From assembly GCA_016926765.1 (NCBI GenBank), contig JAFGNY010000333.1, forward strand, positions 1-9,551: a stretch of DNA of 9,551 bases, written 5' to 3'. This DNA is from Bacteroidales bacterium (lineage in GTDB: Bacteria; Bacteroidota; Bacteroidia; Bacteroidales; FEN-979). Positions 7,081-9,551 of this stretch are shown one piece after another (positions within the stretch are counted from its first letter, which is position 1; each line of letters opens with the position of its first letter). The notes below the pieces were generated by a model. That model was given only the letters and a program-made list of their open reading frames with translations, was not told the DNA's origin and searched no databases. The position numbers and the translations under genes were made by a program.

Positions 7081-8769
7081 CTACTCCACAAACTGCCGGG
7101 CGTAGTATTTAGCCGTAAGCTTCTCTCCGGTTGCTTTTTCAATCATATCGTTCCAGTAGTATTTGGATCCTACTGAAAATACATTGTCCTTCAGGTAGTT
7201 TCCAACATCCTTGTTGTTGGCAAAACTCTGGAATTTATAATCGTCGGATTTGATGATGTTGGTCACGATATAGTAATATAGTTGTGAAGCCAATAATTCA
7301 CCAAGGAGGTAGTTGTGATAGTAGCAGGGGAAGAGAGCGATGTGGATTTTGGTGGCCCAGTCGGGTTCATTGCGTTGAGGCGGACGTTTGATCAACTGAT
7401 ACTCTTCCACCAGGTCCCACCATACCTTATTCAAATCCTGCTCGGGATCTTCATACATCGCTTTTTCAAAGCGGTACATCACCTGCGACCAGCGGCTGAA
7501 AACAAGTTGTTCGAGCCGAAGTGTTTTAAAGCAGTTGTCGGCAATCTTCATCTTCTCCTCTTCGTTGATCCCTGCCATATCCTGAAGCCATTGCGGGCTG
7601 GATGAAAACCGCCCGAAGATCATGGCAATCGCTTCGGTGGTGAATGTATGAGTCGGTTCACGAAGAGTGAAAGGGAGTGAAGGGTCAATGTTGTAATCGT
7701 ATACGGCATGACCATATTCATGCAGCATCGTATTCATCCAATAGGAGTTGGGTTTGATATTGCAAAGAACGCGGACATCTTCCTTCCGGTCAATACTGAT
7801 ACAGAAAGCATGCTGATTCTTGCCCTCTTTTTCATAAAGGTCGCTGTTTTTCAGCATACCATCGATCGGGAGCCCGATGCCTGAATAATAGGCAGCAGTG
7901 AGTGATTCCAGGTTTTTATCTGTGTAGTAGGAAGAGAGGTCGACGTCATAGATCCGCGGAGCCTCCTGGAAAAACCGATTCTGGTAATTCCAAGGCATCA
8001 GATCCTCTTTACTCTTCAGGTTGTAATAGCTGACAAAATAGTTGTCAATATCCCCTTTGACCTCTGCAAATACACCCTTTGTCAGGGTATCCAGTTCATC
8101 GAAGAGAGCTGTAATCACCTTAGGATCCTGTTCGCTGAGGATAAGTTGCATCTGATGGTAATTTTTGAAACCCATATCCTTAGCCACCTCATTCCGCATG
8201 GTAACCAGCCTGATCACATCCTCAGAAACAACCCGGCCGATCTTCTTCTGCGCCATCCAAACCTCCTTCTGCCTGTTGATCTCTTTCGAGCCCCGCAGAA
8301 CCTCCTCTACATCATTATCTGTTAGCTCTTTCCCATTGACCTGCGTTCTGAAAATCGAGAATTCCCGCTCGATCTTTGTCTCCATCTTCACAATCTCATT
8401 CAACTTGGATGTATCAGCTTTAGCCATTAAATACTGATGGTACAGGAGGTCTAACTGACGGGCCAGTAACGTATCATTGACCAATCCTGAGATCTTAATC
8501 CTTTCCAGAGTTTGGAGGGCCTGAGTATCAGAATAGATCTCGACCATCTTCAGCTGAAGCGCCTGTGCCTTGTCAAAATCCTCTTCCGAACCTGTAATGG
8601 CAGCCTGCCAGTACGCCAGGTTCGTCTCCCTGGACAACGGGATGACGATGGAATCATGCTTTTTTATAAAATCAATCAGTTCTTCTTTCATCTGTTTCTG
8701 TTTTGTCTGGCATCCGGCAAAAAGTCCAACTGCCAGAACTGCTAGTAAAAAATGGTTAAACCGCTTCAT
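7081..8769 (-). CDS. M2/M3-type zinc metallopeptidase lipoprotein
   Basis: The 562-aa protein is a gluzincin peptidase. The zinc site is HEYGH (H350, E351, H354) with a third ligand E379 in the TTEAIAMIFG stretch, 25 residues after the second histidine; that spacing matches M3 enzymes such as thimet oligopeptidase and is one more than in ACE (M2). The N-terminus (MKRFNHFLLAVLAVGLFAGC) is a lipoprotein signal with the lipobox cysteine at C20, so the protein is probably tethered in the periplasm or on the outer membrane. The helical N-terminal half with HQMQLILSEQDP (205-216) and PWNYQNRFFQEAP (259-271), and the C-terminal YYHNYLLGELLASQ (483-496), resemble peptidyl-dipeptidase or oligopeptidase folds. 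A role in degrading short peptides is likely; exact specificity is not. No -7 box is evident upstream, so it may depend on read-through from cysS. Confidence 0.85.
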   Translation of the reverse strand: MKRFNHFLLAVLAVGLFAGCQTKQKQMKEELIDFIKKHDSIVIPLSRETNLAYWQAAITGSEEDFDKAQALQLKMVEIYSDTQALQTLERIKISGLVNDTLLARQLDLLYHQYLMAKADTSKLNEIVKMETKIEREFSIFRTQVNGKELTDNDVEEVLRGSKEINRQKEVWMAQKKIGRVVSEDVIRLVTMRNEVAKDMGFKNYHQMQLILSEQDPKVITALFDELDTLTKGVFAEVKGDIDNYFVSYYNLKSKEDLMPWNYQNRFFQEAPRIYDVDLSSYYTDKNLESLTAAYYSGIGLPIDGMLKNSDLYEKEGKNQHAFCISIDRKEDVRVLCNIKPNSYWMNTMLHEYGHAVYDYNIDPSLPFTLREPTHTFTTEAIAMIFGRFSSSPQWLQDMAGINEEEKMKIADNCFKTLRLEQLVFSRWSQVMYRFEKAMYEDPEQDLNKVWWDLVEEYQLIKRPPQRNEPDWATKIHIALFPCYYHNYLLGELLASQLYYYIVTNIIKSDDYKFQSFANNKDVGNYLKDNVFSVGSKYYWNDMIEKATGEKLTAKYYARQFVE

Positions 8770-8783
8770 TGATAGAATGTTTG

Positions 8784-8804
8784 CTATTGGCTATTAGCTG
8801 TTCG
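8784..8804 (+). repeat. Degenerate 7-bp tandem repeat (CTATTGG type)
   Basis: Three consecutive heptamers, CTATTGG (8784-8790), CTATTAG (8791-8797) and CTGTTCG (8798-8804), lie directly upstream of the peptidase start. The third is degenerate. Together with the octamers at 8872-8895 they fill much of the 128-bp gap between the peptidase and cysS genes. No function can be assigned. Confidence 0.65.
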
Positions 8805-8808
8805 TTGT

Positions 8809-8819
8809 GCACTAAGTGC
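8809..8819. other. Small palindrome GCACT-A-AGTGC
   Basis: A perfect 5-bp inverted repeat around a single central base lies 40 bp upstream of the peptidase start. It could be a protein-binding site, but it is short enough to occur by chance. Confidence 0.25.
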
Positions 8820-8871
8820 GTATCTTGTTCCGTATTTCCTTAACCTTTCCATCCTACTACCCTTCTCTCTT

Positions 8872-8895
8872 ACTCTCATACTCTCATACTCTCAT
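8872..8895 (+). repeat. 8-bp tandem repeat, three perfect copies
   Basis: ACTCTCAT is repeated three times without change (8872-8879, 8880-8887, 8888-8895), ending two bases before the cysS stop codon. The preceding pyrimidine-rich stretch (from about 8860) looks like decayed copies. Such arrays can vary in copy number by slippage; here that would not alter a protein. Confidence 0.9.
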
Positions 8896-8897
8896 AC

Positions 8898-9551
8898 CTA
8901 ATTCTTCCTCTCCCACTTTGGCCCTTCCTTTGTATCTTTCACCACAATCCCCAGTTTTGCCAAGTCATCCCTGATCTGGTCGGATCCGGCCCAGTCCTTT
9001 CTCTCCCTGGCATCCTGCCGCAACCCGATGATCAATTCCATTAGGTTATCTATTACTTCGGGCTGATCTCCTGCAGATTCGTCTTCAAGGGCCAGGATCT
9101 CGGTTATAAATGTCCGGAACAGTTGGTTAAGCCGGTGCACCTCCTCTCCTGATAACGATTCTTTTCCCTCCTTCACCGCATGGATGATCCTGATGGCCTC
9201 AAAAAGGTTGGCAATCACAACGGGGCTGTTAAAATCATCGTTCATGGCGGCGTAGCAGCCGGCTTCGAGATCCGGGATCCGGGATCCGGGATCCGGGTTC
9301 AGCGATGCCGGATCATCCTTTGAACCTTGATTTGATTCGTCACCGCGTTCCTCGCAATGACATTCTTTGAACCTTGAACCTTCCTGCCTACTGCCAACGG
9401 CCAACTGAAGACTGTTCAGCGTCTTCCAGCCTTGCATCAGTCTCTTCAGCCCTTTTTCGGCTGCCTGAAGTGCTTCGTTGGAAAAATCGAGTGTGCTCCG
9501 GTAATGGGCTTGTAGGATGAAAAAACGGATCGTCATCGGACTGTAAGCCTG
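8898..9551 (-). CDS. cysS: Cysteinyl-tRNA synthetase, C-terminal part (gene continues past the window edge)
   Basis: The last 217 residues are visible; the frame stays open to the window edge (QAYSPMTIRFFILQAHYRST), and the catalytic part with the HIGH and KMSKS loops, about 270-290 residues, lies outside. CysRS charges tRNA-Cys. Recognisable blocks are FILQAHYRSTLDFSN (visible residues 11-25), YAAMNDDFNSPVVIANLF (100-117) and the C-terminal SDQIRDDLAKLGIVVKD with the final W-E-R-K-N. Between GLKRLMQGW and DLEAGCYAAM the protein has an unusual stretch (visible residues about 48-94) rich in G, S, R, P and D, encoded by mixed intergenic-type repeats. Homologues usually have only some 15-25 residues there (from memory of the family). 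The frame is intact across the insert and downstream conserved blocks are unbroken, so the gene is probably functional. The stop is a TAG at 8900-8898. Confidence 0.93.
   Translation of the reverse strand, partial: QAYSPMTIRFFILQAHYRSTLDFSNEALQAAEKGLKRLMQGWKTLNSLQLAVGSRQEGSRFKECHCEERGDESNQGSKDDPASLNPDPGSRIPDLEAGCYAAMNDDFNSPVVIANLFEAIRIIHAVKEGKESLSGEEVHRLNQLFRTFITEILALEDESAGDQPEVIDNLMELIIGLRQDARERKDWAGSDQIRDDLAKLGIVVKDTKEGPKWERKN
9270..9297 (+). repeat. 7-bp tandem repeat ATCCGGG x4 inside cysS
   Basis: Four perfect copies of ATCCGGG run from 9270 to 9297. On the coding (minus) strand they read as CCCGGAT and encode part of PDPGSRIPD. Because the unit is not a multiple of three, gain or loss of one copy would shift the cysS frame. 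Confidence 0.95.
9321..9381 (+). repeat. TGAACCT heptamers flanking the CHCEERSDE-type repeat
   Basis: TGAACCT occurs once at 9321-9327 and twice in tandem at 9368-9381. The longer string CTTTGAACCTTGA is identical at 9318-9330 and 9365-9377, so the dispersed repeat at 9334-9363 is bracketed by direct repeats 47 bp apart. This could reflect insertion between heptamer copies or simple mixing of repeats. Confidence 0.8.
9334..9363 (-). repeat. Dispersed CHCEERSDE-type repeat translated within cysS
   Basis: On the minus strand this reads TGTCATTGCGAGGAACGCGG followed by TGACGAATCA, a close relative of the widespread intergenic repeat (TCATTGCGAGGA...GCGACGAAGCAA) that often shows up in databases as spurious CHCEERSDEA peptides. 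Here it is translated in the cysS frame as CHCEERGDES. The identification rests on remembered consensus, not on a search. Confidence 0.75.
9385..9405 (+). repeat. TGCCAAC-type heptamers, three copies, inside cysS
   Basis: Three consecutive heptamers, TGCCTAC (9385-9391), TGCCAAC (9392-9398) and GGCCAAC (9399-9405), mark the 5' border (in cysS orientation) of the repeat-derived insert. They encode roughly LAVGSRQ on the minus strand. Confidence 0.8.

Noticed and set aside
7066..7083. Inverted repeat TAGTT...AACTA spanning both stop codons of tyrS and the peptidase gene
   Set aside because: A 5-bp AT-rich stem partly explained by the two TAG stops facing each other; too weak to call a terminator.
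8770..8897. CRISPR-like array in the gap between the peptidase and cysS genes
   Set aside because: Repeats are 7-8 bp and contiguous, with no spacers of regular length and no cas genes.

Overview
The window looks like chromosomal DNA of a member of the Bacteroidota, probably Bacteroidales-like. The evidence is the GH92 exo-alpha-mannosidase, the close match of the visible CysRS and TyrRS segments to the Bacteroidota type as I recall it, promoters of the Bacteroidota form (TAnnTTTG at -7), A-rich leaders instead of Shine-Dalgarno sites, and short intergenic repeats of a kind common in this phylum. Base composition and gene density are even, and no transposase, integrase, phage gene, CRISPR array or RNA gene was seen.

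Layout. 1-1625 (+): a three-gene cassette of an SPFH/band-7 membrane protein, a 61-aa ribbon-helix-helix (Arc-like) DNA-binding protein and a four-helix DUF1648 membrane protein. The genes are 7 nt apart or overlapping and follow a leader built from repeated palindromic half-sites. 1665-3299 (-): a long-chain acyl-CoA synthetase, convergent with the cassette across a 39-bp gap holding two hairpins. 3300-3385: a compact divergent promoter region with a TATCTTTG box on each strand. 3386-5752 (+): a secreted GH92 alpha-mannosidase. 5788-7068 (+): tyrS. 7081-8769 (-): a zinc metallopeptidase lipoprotein of the M2/M3 type. 8770-8897: a gap with 7-bp and 8-bp tandem repeats. 8898-9551 (-): the C-terminal part of cysS, cut by the window edge.

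Most genes are ordinary single-function genes (lipid activation, glycan trimming, peptide turnover, two aminoacyl-tRNA synthetases). Two things deserve a second look. First, the SPFH/RHH/DUF1648 cassette resembles a self-contained repressor plus membrane-sensor unit, with an operator-like array immediately upstream. Second, repeats have entered coding DNA: cysS carries about 136 bp of mixed intergenic-type repeats translated in frame as an extra linker of roughly 35-45 residues, and tyrS has a perfect 15-bp tandem duplication in its linker to the S4 domain. I did not find a convincing new defence or biosynthetic system.
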